Assembly: GCA_016201425.1 (NCBI GenBank)
Contig: JACQCW010000088.1
Coordinates: 1-24,230, forward strand
Length of the DNA stretch: 24,230 nt
DNA from: Candidatus Vogelbacteria bacterium
GTDB taxonomy: Bacteria > Patescibacteria > Paceibacteria > UBA9973 > UBA12445
Direction of reading: 5' to 3'
The position numbers were made by a program, and so were the translations under genes. The first letter of the stretch is position 1. Every line of letters begins with the position of its first letter. Under the pieces are notes generated by a model, which did no database searches, had not been told where the DNA came from, and saw only the letters and a list, made by a program, of their open reading frames with translations. This document shows, in pieces, positions 5,357 through 12,906 of this stretch.

Positions 5357-7391
5357 GGCTTTGAATAAAAAGTTTTCGAGGCAAGACCTCTTGGCCCATC
5401 AGAACATCAAAAGTTTTATTGGCCTCTACTGCGTCTTTAATAGAAACTTGCTTTAAAATTCTTCTCGAGGGATCCATTGTCGTCTCCCACAACTCCTCTG
5501 GGTTCATTTCTCCGAGCCCCTTGTATCGTTGAACATGGACACGACTACTTTTTCTAGCTACGATCTCCTCGATCTCAGTCTCGCCGTGTGTTAATTCTTC
5601 AGACTCTGCTTCCCCACCTTCGTCTTCCTCATCTACTTTTGCATCTTTGCCCACAAGTGATTCCTTTTCTTCATCGCTGTACGCATACGAAATCTCCTTA
5701 CCCTTCTTTATCTTAAATAATGGTGGCTGAGCAATATAAATATATCCGGCCTCTATAAGCGGCATATAGTACCTATAGAAAAGTGTCAGGAGTAGCGTCC
5801 GAATGTGAGCTCCATCAACGTCAGCATCTGTCGCAATTATAATTTTGTGATATCGCAACTTACTTATATCAAAAGCATCGCCTATCGCCGTTCCCATAGC
5901 AATGACAAGTGCCTTAACTTCATTAGAAGCGAGAACCTTATCAAGCCTTGTTCTTTCAACATTCAGAATTTTACCCTTCAACGGTAAAACGGCCTGTGTT
6001 CGTCTGTCTCTGCCCTGCTTAGATGAGCCGCCGGCCGAATCTCCCTCTACAATAAATATCTCTGCCTCCTCTGCCTTTCTGGTTTGACAGTCAGCCAACT
6101 TGCCAGGCAATGTCATCCCCTCGAGGGCACCTTTTCGCAGCACGCTATCTTTCGCAGCCTTCGCAGCCTTTCTTGCCTTGAGAGCCAAAATAACTTTGCT
6201 TATAATTCCTCGGGCATCGTCTGGTTTTTCTTCAAGGAATTGTCCAAACGCCTCACCAAATACCGTCTCCACAGCTCCCCTTGCCTCCACGCTGCCAAGC
6301 TTAGCTTTAGTTTGTCCCTCAAATTGTGGGTCACGAAGTTTAACAGACACAACCGCGGTTATACCTTCTCGGACATCCTCACCAACAAAGTTATCATCGC
6401 CCTCCTTAAGCAAATTATTCTTACGAGCATAATCATTTAAAAGTCTAGTCAAGGCAGTTCGAAAACCGGTCAAATGCATTCCGCCCTCTGGCGTGCTTGT
6501 GTTGTTAGCATAACTAACTTCTCTCGAAGAAATATCATCAACATATTGTAGAGCAATTTCAACCATCACTCCACCCGATTCCTTTTCCGCATAAAAAATA
6601 TTTTTATGTAATGCCGTTTGCTTTAGATTGTAAAACTTTACAAGCGAAAGGAGTCCGCCCTCAAAATAAAAAGTTTGGGATGGCACCTCGAGGTTTAATT
6701 CGTGTAAATAAAATACTGAAGACAAATCGATCTTAGGATCGATACTCCTTGCATCAATAACCCGGATGCGCAACTTTTTGACCAGATACGCCTGCTGACG
6801 CAAATGATTTACCACCCTATCCCAATTATAAACAACGTCCGAGAAAATAGTATGATCAGACTTAAACGTTACTATCGTGCCATGCCGTGCTTCATCTTTA
6901 ACTTTGACCCTCTTCACATCAAACTGTTTTTTACCCTCCTTGTATTCTTGAAAATATCGATAGCCCTCACGATATACTTCGGCTCTAAGCCAACTGGAGA
7001 GAGCATTAACGACAGACGCTCCAACCCCATGCAAACCACCAGAAATTTTGTAAGCCGTCCCCTCAAACTTACCCCCAGCATGAAGCTTGGTCATAACAGT
7101 CTCGAGCGCAGACACCTTGGTACCTTTATGTACATCAACAGGAATACCTCTACCATTATCCACGACGCGAACCATATCGTTAGGTAAAAGAGCGACCTCA
7201 ATTTCATTAGCGAAGCCTCCCATCGCCTCGTCTCTAGAGTTATCAAAAATTTCGACAATTAAGTGGTGCAAACCGTCTGGCCCAGTAGAGCCGATATACA
7301 TCCCAGGTCGCTTGCGCACAGGTTCGAGACCTTCGAGGACAACAATGTCCTCTGACCCATACCCTTTTGCTTTAGAATCTTTTTCTGCCAT
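5328..7391 (-). CDS. gyrB: DNA gyrase subunit B (type IIA topoisomerase ATPase subunit)
   Basis: The 687-residue protein is the ATPase subunit that, with GyrA, introduces negative supercoils. The GHKL ATPase has EIFDNSRDEA (47-55), DNGRGIP (78-84) and GGLHGVGASVVNALS (118-132). The TOPRIM domain has VEGDSAGGSSKQGRDR (448-463), PLKGKILNVE (470-479) and DADVDGAHIR (522-531). The C-terminal QRYKGLGEMNPEELW (621-635) is present. An acidic insert (about 579-610, with DEEDEGGEAESEE) precedes it. The ATG at 7391 is used because a TATAAT box ends 10 nt upstream; a TTG at 7400 would lie inside the promoter. ParE is a close alternative that cannot be excluded without GyrA/ParC context. Confidence 0.93.
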   Translation of the reverse strand: MAEKDSKAKGYGSEDIVVLEGLEPVRKRPGMYIGSTGPDGLHHLIVEIFDNSRDEAMGGFANEIEVALLPNDMVRVVDNGRGIPVDVHKGTKVSALETVMTKLHAGGKFEGTAYKISGGLHGVGASVVNALSSWLRAEVYREGYRYFQEYKEGKKQFDVKRVKVKDEARHGTIVTFKSDHTIFSDVVYNWDRVVNHLRQQAYLVKKLRIRVIDARSIDPKIDLSSVFYLHELNLEVPSQTFYFEGGLLSLVKFYNLKQTALHKNIFYAEKESGGVMVEIALQYVDDISSREVSYANNTSTPEGGMHLTGFRTALTRLLNDYARKNNLLKEGDDNFVGEDVREGITAVVSVKLRDPQFEGQTKAKLGSVEARGAVETVFGEAFGQFLEEKPDDARGIISKVILALKARKAAKAAKDSVLRKGALEGMTLPGKLADCQTRKAEEAEIFIVEGDSAGGSSKQGRDRRTQAVLPLKGKILNVERTRLDKVLASNEVKALVIAMGTAIGDAFDISKLRYHKIIIATDADVDGAHIRTLLLTLFYRYYMPLIEAGYIYIAQPPLFKIKKGKEISYAYSDEEKESLVGKDAKVDEEDEGGEAESEELTHGETEIEEIVARKSSRVHVQRYKGLGEMNPEELWETTMDPSRRILKQVSIKDAVEANKTFDVLMGQEVLPRKLFIQSHAKLAEIDA

Positions 7392-7401
7392 AAGTTCCAA
7401 T

Positions 7402-7410
7402 ATTATAGCA
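7402..7410 (-). promoter_or_regulatory. Extended -10 of gyrB
   Basis: TGC-TATAAT on the minus strand ends 10 nt before the gyrB ATG. The predicted leader is only about 2-4 nt. The -35 candidate TAGATT, 17 nt upstream, is weak. Confidence 0.65.
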
Positions 7411-7427
7411 TGGTCACAAACTTCAAT

Positions 7428-9848
7428 CTAGCGAACTTTCCACTCGTTCTTACTATTCAAAGCATTAGTGATCTTGTCCATGATCTGACCTATCTCCTCG
7501 CCAGTAAGAGTCCTATCCTCTGCCAAAAACACAAGCCTAAATGCGTAGGAGGTCTTACTAGACCCGTCATCAAATTTCTTGGTGAACTGATCAAACAACT
7601 TTATTTTATGTAATAATTTTGTTCCGTTCTCTTTAATAATCAGCAGAGCTTCCTCTGCCATATCTGGAGCAGGTGCGAAGACTGCGATATCACGCACAAC
7701 ATACGGATAAAGCGAGAATTTTTTATAAAATACTCTAGCGTCCTCGGCCCTCGGTAAGTCGTCATACGAATCCTTTTTAGGTAGTTGTTCAATAATCTTT
7801 CCAAAATCATACTCAACAAAATCAGGCCCCTCTATCGCAGCCTCGGGTTTACTAATACCTAATTTGGACCAGAAATTTTCGACAAATTTAGAAAGTTCTT
7901 TAGGTTTCTCAAGGGCTACGGCTAAGTGCAATTCTTCGCCAGCTTTATTCATGATATTGCCGATCTCAAAAACGCGCACATCTGTGGAATCAAGCAGGTC
8001 CTTATTTTTTAGATTCCAGTTTTTTTTATCTACTAAACCTTGTGACAAATTATAGCGGAGGTACGCTCTACCATCGGCAATTGGATTCTTGACCTTGAGA
8101 TGTTTATTATCATCGCCCTTGCTTACGAAGGTATAGTTGTACAATTCAGAAAATCCAAGCCCAGAGAGAATACTCCTTGCAAATTCAGAGTAATAGTATC
8201 TGTTGTAAATTCCCGGTAAACCAACAATATGGTCTGGCAACTTAGGAACAATATTTGAGTAGCCATAAACCCTACCAATCTCCTCGATCATGTCTTCCAT
8301 ATTGCCTCCAGTATAGAAACCGCGCTGGTTCCTTAGATCAAGTCTTTCGTTTGGAACAGTTACCACAAATCTATCTTCTTCATCTTCAATAATCCTCCTA
8401 AATCCTCTAAGATGTTTAAAGGCATTACTCGTTTTATACTCATCAACAACAACCTGCTTATTACCACCCGAAGCATGTGTTACCATCCCATCGCCAATAT
8501 AAATTCCGACATGATTAACCCCCTCTTCAAATCTTTTGCCTGGCAAATATTGTTGAGACTCATAGTAGACATTTTCATCCCCATTTCGTGAAAAAATCAG
8601 ATCACCAACAACTAATTCCGTTTCCAAAACTGGTCTTCCAAAAAAGAGCTGATCAATCGAAATCCTAGGAATTGCATACCCCAATTCAGCAAATACGAAA
8701 GTTGTGAAGGACGAACAATCGAAATATCTTGGAGCGTCATATGTCAAACTCACCCCATACTGATATGGAACTCCGAGATATGTCATCGCGACCTGCTTTA
8801 TTTTCTTTGTCGGATTAACCCTTTCCCACCCGAATCCGGCCACTGTAAATCTATCTAGAATATCAATTACTTCATCCTCTCTTAGTTTTGTTCCAAGATG
8901 TCTATTAACATCATTAGTAACCACACCGATCTTATACTTCCTCGGTCTTCTAGGATAAACATCAACAACGTCACGCGCCACTTTGCCATCGGCCAGCTCA
9001 AAGACCAGCTGAGACAATCTTTCCATCGCAACCTCGGTAAGATCTGGTGTTAATTCGTGTTCAAAACGTAACGACGCGTCCGTCCGCAGACCGAGCAATT
9101 TAGAGGTTTTTCGTATATTAACTGGATCAAAACTACAGACCGACAAAACAATCCTCCTTGTATTACCATCAATCTGAGAGTTTGAACCACCCTTGATACC
9201 AGCGACATCCAAAGCCTTTTTGTCATCGCTTATCACCTGCATATGGTTAGTCAATTTATATTCTTTACCGTCCAATGCCCGCAGCGTCTCGCCATCCTCC
9301 GCCATTCTGATTGTTATATTTTTTGTACCATCACCAGAGAGCTTATCGTAATCAAACGCATGTACCGGCTGGCCCGTTTCGTACATCACATAATTCGTGG
9401 CATCCACAATATTGTTTATTGACCTCTGTCCGATTGCTGCTAGTCGATCTTTGATCCACTCTGGAGATTCTTTGATCACCACATCCTCCACCAGACGCTT
9501 CATCGCCCTACGACATAATTTGGTATCGACGATGCTAATTGAAATTTTATCATACGAAGTCACCACCTTATCCAAATAGCCGAAATCGAAAATTTTTGTA
9601 ACATCTCTAATTGGTAACTGGAGTAGTACAGCCAACTCTCTGGCCACACCCAAGTGTCCCGAGCTGTCGTGCGATCTGTTGGGCAAAATATCGATAGTCA
9701 AACAATGATCGTGGCGACCACTGGGCAACTTGACCTCTTCAATAGATTCAACCTCATACGCATGTGCAGTTAAAATCTCGGCAACCTTTTCTGGAGAACC
9801 GATCTTTTTATCAAAATAAGATTGTAACCAATTATATGAAAACTTCAT
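7428..9848 (-). CDS. pheT: Phenylalanyl-tRNA synthetase beta subunit with inserted NlpC/P60 domain
   Basis: The 806-residue protein is PheRS beta, which with PheS charges tRNA-Phe and edits mischarged tyrosine. B1 is at residues 1-80, with TIDILPNRSHDSSGHLGVAREL. The usual OB-fold tRNA-binding domain (B2), normally inserted after about residue 40, is absent. The B3/B4 editing domain spans about 105-290 (GQPVHAFDYDKL at 159-170). The B5 domain starts at about 303 and is interrupted at 347-487 by an NlpC/P60 domain with Cys378, His446 and His458. B5 resumes at FVVTVPNERLDL (494-505) and IEEIGRVYGY (521-530). The catalytic-like domain and the FDX-ACB anticodon-binding domain (about 711-806) follow. 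The gene begins 3 nt after pheS. Confidence 0.93.
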   Translation of the reverse strand: MKFSYNWLQSYFDKKIGSPEKVAEILTAHAYEVESIEEVKLPSGRHDHCLTIDILPNRSHDSSGHLGVARELAVLLQLPIRDVTKIFDFGYLDKVVTSYDKISISIVDTKLCRRAMKRLVEDVVIKESPEWIKDRLAAIGQRSINNIVDATNYVMYETGQPVHAFDYDKLSGDGTKNITIRMAEDGETLRALDGKEYKLTNHMQVISDDKKALDVAGIKGGSNSQIDGNTRRIVLSVCSFDPVNIRKTSKLLGLRTDASLRFEHELTPDLTEVAMERLSQLVFELADGKVARDVVDVYPRRPRKYKIGVVTNDVNRHLGTKLREDEVIDILDRFTVAGFGWERVNPTKKIKQVAMTYLGVPYQYGVSLTYDAPRYFDCSSFTTFVFAELGYAIPRISIDQLFFGRPVLETELVVGDLIFSRNGDENVYYESQQYLPGKRFEEGVNHVGIYIGDGMVTHASGGNKQVVVDEYKTSNAFKHLRGFRRIIEDEEDRFVVTVPNERLDLRNQRGFYTGGNMEDMIEEIGRVYGYSNIVPKLPDHIVGLPGIYNRYYYSEFARSILSGLGFSELYNYTFVSKGDDNKHLKVKNPIADGRAYLRYNLSQGLVDKKNWNLKNKDLLDSTDVRVFEIGNIMNKAGEELHLAVALEKPKELSKFVENFWSKLGISKPEAAIEGPDFVEYDFGKIIEQLPKKDSYDDLPRAEDARVFYKKFSLYPYVVRDIAVFAPAPDMAEEALLIIKENGTKLLHKIKLFDQFTKKFDDGSSKTSYAFRLVFLAEDRTLTGEEIGQIMDKITNALNSKNEWKVR
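8388..8810 (-). other. NlpC/P60 cysteine-peptidase domain inside PheT
   Basis: PheT residues about 347-487 form a full NlpC/P60 fold signature: helix KKIKQVAMTYLGVPYQYG, the catalytic-Cys motif YFDCSSFTTFVFAELG (Cys378), LETELVVGDLIFS, the His motif NHVGIYIGDG (His446) and MVTHASGG (His458), ending GFRRII. All three residues of the Cys-His-His triad are present. Stand-alone members cleave peptidoglycan peptides or related amide bonds. Sitting in a cytoplasmic synthetase with no signal peptide, this copy must have another substrate or a structural role. The reading frame is continuous and base composition matches the rest of pheT. Confidence 0.88.
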
Positions 9849-9851
9849 CTT

Positions 9852-10604
9852 TTAAAACTGATCTATAAATCTCAGATCTCCTCCATAAAATAGTCGGATG
9901 TCATCGACTCCATACTTTAACATAGCGATCCTGTCAATACCACCACCAAAGGCAAAACCCTTCCATACCCTTGGATCAATCTTGCCGTTATTCAACACTG
10001 CTGGATGAACCATTCCTGCGCCCAAAATCTCCACCCACCCGGTCTGTTTACAAATTCCACATCCGCCGCCCTCACATTTGAAACACGACATGTCGATCTC
10101 TACAGCTGGTTCGACAAAGGGGAAAAAGCTAGGTCGAAGTCTAATAACTAAATTGCTTTTGCCAAACAGTCTTTTCAAGAACTCCTCAAGCACACCTTTC
10201 AGGTTTGCCATCGAAACGTTCTTATCAACCATCAATCCTTCAACATAAGTGAACTGCGCTTCATGCGTGGCATCTGTTGCCTCATAACGATAAACGCGCC
10301 CAGGTGAAATCATTCTAAATGGTGGTTTATTTTGCTCCATAAAACGCACCTGGAGAGAACTGATATGAGTACGCAAAATCTCTCGTCCGTTCTCCGGATT
10401 TGCGATCCAAAAGGTGTCGTGCATGTCTCGCGCCGGGTGATCTTTCGGTACGTTAAGTGCGTCAAAATTGTAAAACTCAGACTCAACCTCCGGCCCCTCA
10501 CCGATCTTAAATCCGAGATCAGTAAAGATCTCAACTACTTCACGCAAAACTTGCGAAAGTGGGTGTATGTGCCCCTTAACCTGACTATTTGTCTCAATAG
10601 ACAT
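9852..10604 (-). CDS. pheS: Phenylalanyl-tRNA synthetase alpha subunit, short form
   Basis: The 250-residue catalytic subunit contains the class II motifs: HPLSQVLREVVEIF (motif 1 region), FRMISPGRVYRYEATDATHE (96-115, motif 2) and GFAFGGGIDRIAML (216-229, motif 3). C174, C177, C182 and C185 form the cysteine loop found in many bacterial PheS proteins. The roughly 80-90 residue N-terminal coiled coil that normally contacts tRNA is missing, because the catalytic core begins by residue 13. The ATG at 10604 is chosen because a TATACT box ends 8 nt upstream. Starting further upstream would place the promoter inside the gene and would not restore a coiled coil. Confidence 0.93.
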   Translation of the reverse strand: MSIETNSQVKGHIHPLSQVLREVVEIFTDLGFKIGEGPEVESEFYNFDALNVPKDHPARDMHDTFWIANPENGREILRTHISSLQVRFMEQNKPPFRMISPGRVYRYEATDATHEAQFTYVEGLMVDKNVSMANLKGVLEEFLKRLFGKSNLVIRLRPSFFPFVEPAVEIDMSCFKCEGGGCGICKQTGWVEILGAGMVHPAVLNNGKIDPRVWKGFAFGGGIDRIAMLKYGVDDIRLFYGGDLRFIDQF

Positions 10605-10612
10605 AATGTAGA

Positions 10613-10618
10613 AGTATA
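10613..10618 (-). promoter_or_regulatory. -10 box of the pheST operon
   Basis: TATACT on the minus strand ends 8 nt before the pheS ATG, predicting a leader of 0-2 nt. There is no room for a tRNA-Phe-sensing leader peptide or T-box, so classical attenuation is ruled out at this promoter. Confidence 0.5.
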
Positions 10619-10632
10619 TAAAAAATTCAGCC

Positions 10633-10665
10633 AAAAATAAAGCGCCTGGGAGTTAATCAAGCGCT
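10633..10665 (-). terminator. Weak terminator after the 130-residue membrane protein gene
   Basis: The minus-strand transcript has AGCGC (10661-10665) and GCGCT (10641-10645) around a 15-nt loop, followed by TTATTTTT. The short stem and long loop make it weak, but it is correctly placed between the upstream gene and the pheS promoter. Confidence 0.5.
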
Positions 10666-10680
10666 AAAGAGATTTAGATA

Positions 10681-11073
10681 TTAGAACAGTCGACAAAGGA
10701 GTGTGAATGTCGCAACTGGAACATACCAGAGGAGGGCAATCGGGCCAAGCCAATTAAAAACGACGAGGTCGCCATTCCAAAAGTTCAGCTTATGTTTCCC
10801 GGGGAAATTGGTTCCCTGAGAATATTCATACAATGCCGCCGCCATGGCTCCACTGGCAATCCAAAATGAAAATGGGCCCACGAGCAGTTCCATGCGAAGG
10901 ACCCTGTGTCCGTAATCAACCGTAACCTTGTTACCGGCACCATCCTTAACGATATCCTCAGTAACCTTAAGGGAAGAGTGCATAATCTTTCGAGTCAAAT
11001 AACTCACAAAAATGCCAAAACCTCCGAGCAACACCCAAACCAAAACGCCAACCCCTAAATAAGTCCAAGCCAC
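10681..11073 (-). CDS. Small membrane protein of unknown function
   Basis: The 130-residue protein starts from a GTG at 11073, preceded 7 nt upstream by AGGAGG, one of the few strong Shine-Dalgarno sites in the window. The N-terminal segment WTYLGVGVLVWVLLGGFGIF is membrane-spanning. LLVGPFSFWIASGAMAAALY is a second span and WLGPIALLWYVPVATFTLLC a third. A soluble loop of about 30 residues (KVTEDIVKDGAGNKVTVDYG) lies between the first two. No family was recognised. It is an independent unit with its own promoter and a weak terminator. Confidence 0.75.
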   Translation of the reverse strand: MAWTYLGVGVLVWVLLGGFGIFVSYLTRKIMHSSLKVTEDIVKDGAGNKVTVDYGHRVLRMELLVGPFSFWIASGAMAAALYEYSQGTNFPGKHKLNFWNGDLVVFNWLGPIALLWYVPVATFTLLCRLF

Positions 11074-11120
11074 AGCGCACCTCCTGTATTAACGTAAACG
11101 AACAAAACTGTACGGCGTTT

Positions 11121-11149
11121 ACCATACCACAATTACTAAAAACTTGCAA
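11121..11149 (-). promoter_or_regulatory. Promoter of the 130-residue membrane protein gene
   Basis: TTGCAA (11144-11149), a 17-nt spacer and TATGGT (11121-11126) on the minus strand give a leader of about 40 nt. A 7-bp inverted repeat, GTAAACG at 11094-11100 and CGTTTAC at 11116-11122, touches the -10 box and could be an operator. Confidence 0.55.
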
Positions 11150-11151
11150 GA

Positions 11152-11976
11152 CTAGGCAATTGACTGTGCTACCGCAGACCGCGCCAGTTTTTTGGCGACT
11201 TCTTTATCGCCATTTAAAACTATAGCGAAACCGGGATATAATTTTTTGACAATATCCTTCCCTGAAGAATCTATATAGAAAGTAGTCATCCTATTCCTGT
11301 CATCAATATGGTCCACGCTTTTTAGATCTAGCAATTCAAGGGTTCCATAATCCAACTCATTCGCACCAACAAATAGTAAACCGCCTTTGTCTGATAGGAT
11401 CCCTGATTTATATCCATTGATTGCCATTGCCAAGAACCCTCCATCAAACTCCGACATAGGCACGCCGTCATCCAAGTGAAATTGTTCTTTAGATCTACCA
11501 ATCAAGTTGCTCTTTGCCCTCTCAAAAAACCTTTGTGGATCTGTTGCAGCCTCATCAAGTAAATTATTGATTCTTTTTAGATCTAAAACTAACTCCTCAG
11601 GCGTAAGATCTCCTTCTTTATCTTTACCACTGTTCGTTACCTCCGCGGCAACCATCCAAACCTTAACGTCGGGCCTCGTACCTTCTGCAAGGATATCCGC
11701 ATTTTTCCAGATCGCTCCAACATGAAGCTCGTTAGTCATTCTTATCACGTCGCCAATCTGCGCACCAAGTTTCGCAGAAATCGTCTCAAGCTTCTGCCTC
11801 GTTTCCTTAACAGCCAGCATCCCAGCCGGATCTAAACCTCGTAAGGCTCTACCTTCTAGACCACGAAGTTTGTACTGATCGCCGTAGGTTTTTAATTCTT
11901 CAACAATAGAATTTTTAACTTCCTCTGGAGACTTTACACTTTGCTGCTTTTGACCCAAGTGAGACTCAATAGACAT
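11152..11976 (-). CDS. Cytoplasmic protein of unknown function
   Basis: The 274-residue protein has no signal peptide or membrane segment. The first 90 residues are mainly helical and charged (SPEEVKNSIVEELKTYGDQY, KETRQKLETISAKLG). The remainder mixes alpha and beta, with WMVAAEVTNSG, LLFVGANELDYGTLELLDL and a C-terminal helix KEVAKKLARSAVAQ. No catalytic motif was recognised. The ATG at 11976 has no Shine-Dalgarno site; a weak TAATTT box ends 9 nt upstream. The gene is divergent from the C39-like gene across 85 bp. Confidence 0.7.
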   Translation of the reverse strand: MSIESHLGQKQQSVKSPEEVKNSIVEELKTYGDQYKLRGLEGRALRGLDPAGMLAVKETRQKLETISAKLGAQIGDVIRMTNELHVGAIWKNADILAEGTRPDVKVWMVAAEVTNSGKDKEGDLTPEELVLDLKRINNLLDEAATDPQRFFERAKSNLIGRSKEQFHLDDGVPMSEFDGGFLAMAINGYKSGILSDKGGLLFVGANELDYGTLELLDLKSVDHIDDRNRMTTFYIDSSGKDIVKKLYPGFAIVLNGDKEVAKKLARSAVAQSIA

Positions 11977-12026
11977 TTGGTTTAAAAATTAATTGCAATA
12001 ACCATCACACCATTCTATCTGAAACT

Positions 12027-12055
12027 TTGATAAAAGAAAATACTTTTGCTACGAT
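12027..12055 (+). promoter_or_regulatory. Promoter of the C39-like gene
   Basis: TTGATA (12027-12032), a 17-nt spacer and TACGAT (12050-12055) with TGC in front make a complete promoter. Only six A residues separate the -10 from the ATG at 12062, so the transcript should be leaderless. Confidence 0.7.
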
Positions 12056-12061
12056 AAAAAA

Positions 12062-12769
12062 ATGAGTCCAGTAAAGTTTTTTAAAAAAATAAGCGACCGA
12101 ATAGCAAATCTAAAATACTACTTTAATAGACTACCGGGGTCGGCCGCTTTGAATGCCCCCTACATTTCGCAATTTATGTCCGCAAATCTAGTTGAAAAAT
12201 ATATCAACGACAAACCATCCTTGGCGACTGATCCAAGATGGGAAGAGTCTGGCGCTAAAACCATTGAAGAGTATCAAATGTGGACATGGAGTGATTGCGG
12301 CATAACCTGTTTTAAAATGATCTTGAGTGCGATAGATCACAAACATGATAAACTAACTCTTGTCGAAATAGCAAAAGGTGCAAAAAAGTTCGGGGCCTTC
12401 GAAGATGACCCAAAAATGCCTTCTGGCCTTCACTACCAAGAATTCTGTAACTATGTCACTAGCAAGTTCGATCTGTCGGCCAGACCAGAACCGAATCTTA
12501 GTTTACAGCAGATAAAACATGAAGTCAGTTTAGGGAATTTTGTAATCGTATCTGTTAACCCGAATATCCGATATCCGGAGTCGCCCACACCGGTAACTCG
12601 TGGCGGTCATTTGATTTTAGTTGTTGGCTATAATGACGCAAAAGGCGGTATATATATTCACAACCCATCAGGATATCAATCCAATAAATCCCAGAACCGT
12701 GCACTCGTGACATACACACAATTCAAAAAGTTTTTCGCGGGTCGTGGTGTAATAATTGAGAAACCTTGA
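12062..12769 (+). CDS. C39-like (papain-fold) cysteine peptidase family protein
   Basis: The 235-residue protein matches the pattern of the peptidase C39-like family: NAPYISQFMSANLVEKY (31-47, with the oxyanion-type Gln37), WTWSDCGITCFKMIL (74-88, candidate nucleophile Cys79), GGHLILVVGYND (181-192, His183) and YIHNPSGYQ (198-206, Asn201). All three catalytic positions are therefore present. There is no convincing signal peptide, so it may act inside the cell or leave by another route. Bacteriocin-exporter C39 domains are fused to ABC transporters; this one stands alone with no exporter or peptide gene beside it. The substrate is unknown. The start is fixed by the leaderless promoter. Confidence 0.8.
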   Translation: MSPVKFFKKISDRIANLKYYFNRLPGSAALNAPYISQFMSANLVEKYINDKPSLATDPRWEESGAKTIEEYQMWTWSDCGITCFKMILSAIDHKHDKLTLVEIAKGAKKFGAFEDDPKMPSGLHYQEFCNYVTSKFDLSARPEPNLSLQQIKHEVSLGNFVIVSVNPNIRYPESPTPVTRGGHLILVVGYNDAKGGIYIHNPSGYQSNKSQNRALVTYTQFKKFFAGRGVIIEKP

Positions 12770-12776
12770 TTAATTT

Positions 12777-12852
12777 TGGAGCCACTTCTCGGACTTGAAC
12801 CGAGGACCCACGCTTTACAAAAGCGTTGCTCTACCAACTGAGCTAAAGTGGC
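12777..12852 (-). tRNA. trnT: tRNA-Thr (anticodon TGT), CCA encoded
   Basis: The minus strand folds as acceptor GCCACTT/AAGTGGC, D stem GCTC/GAGC, anticodon stem ACGCT/AGCGT with loop TTTGTAA (anticodon TGT), and T arm CTCGG-TTCAAGT-CCGAG. The discriminator is T and the 3' CCA is encoded (12777-12779). It lies 7 bp past the end of the convergent C39-like gene. No clear promoter was seen upstream apart from a TATGAT box. Confidence 0.95.
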
Positions 12853-12906
12853 AAAAAGGACAACACGAATATTTAATCATACCCGTGATAAAATATCCAG
12901 AGACTT

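Noticed and set aside
6084..6440. Plus-strand open frames opposite gyrB
   Set aside because: They have no start signals or recognisable motifs and lie entirely within a strongly supported gene on the other strand.
9852..10640. A T-box or Phe-rich leader peptide controlling pheST
   Set aside because: The -10 box is 8 nt from the ATG, so there is no leader to hold such an element. The upstream hairpin is a terminator of the preceding gene.
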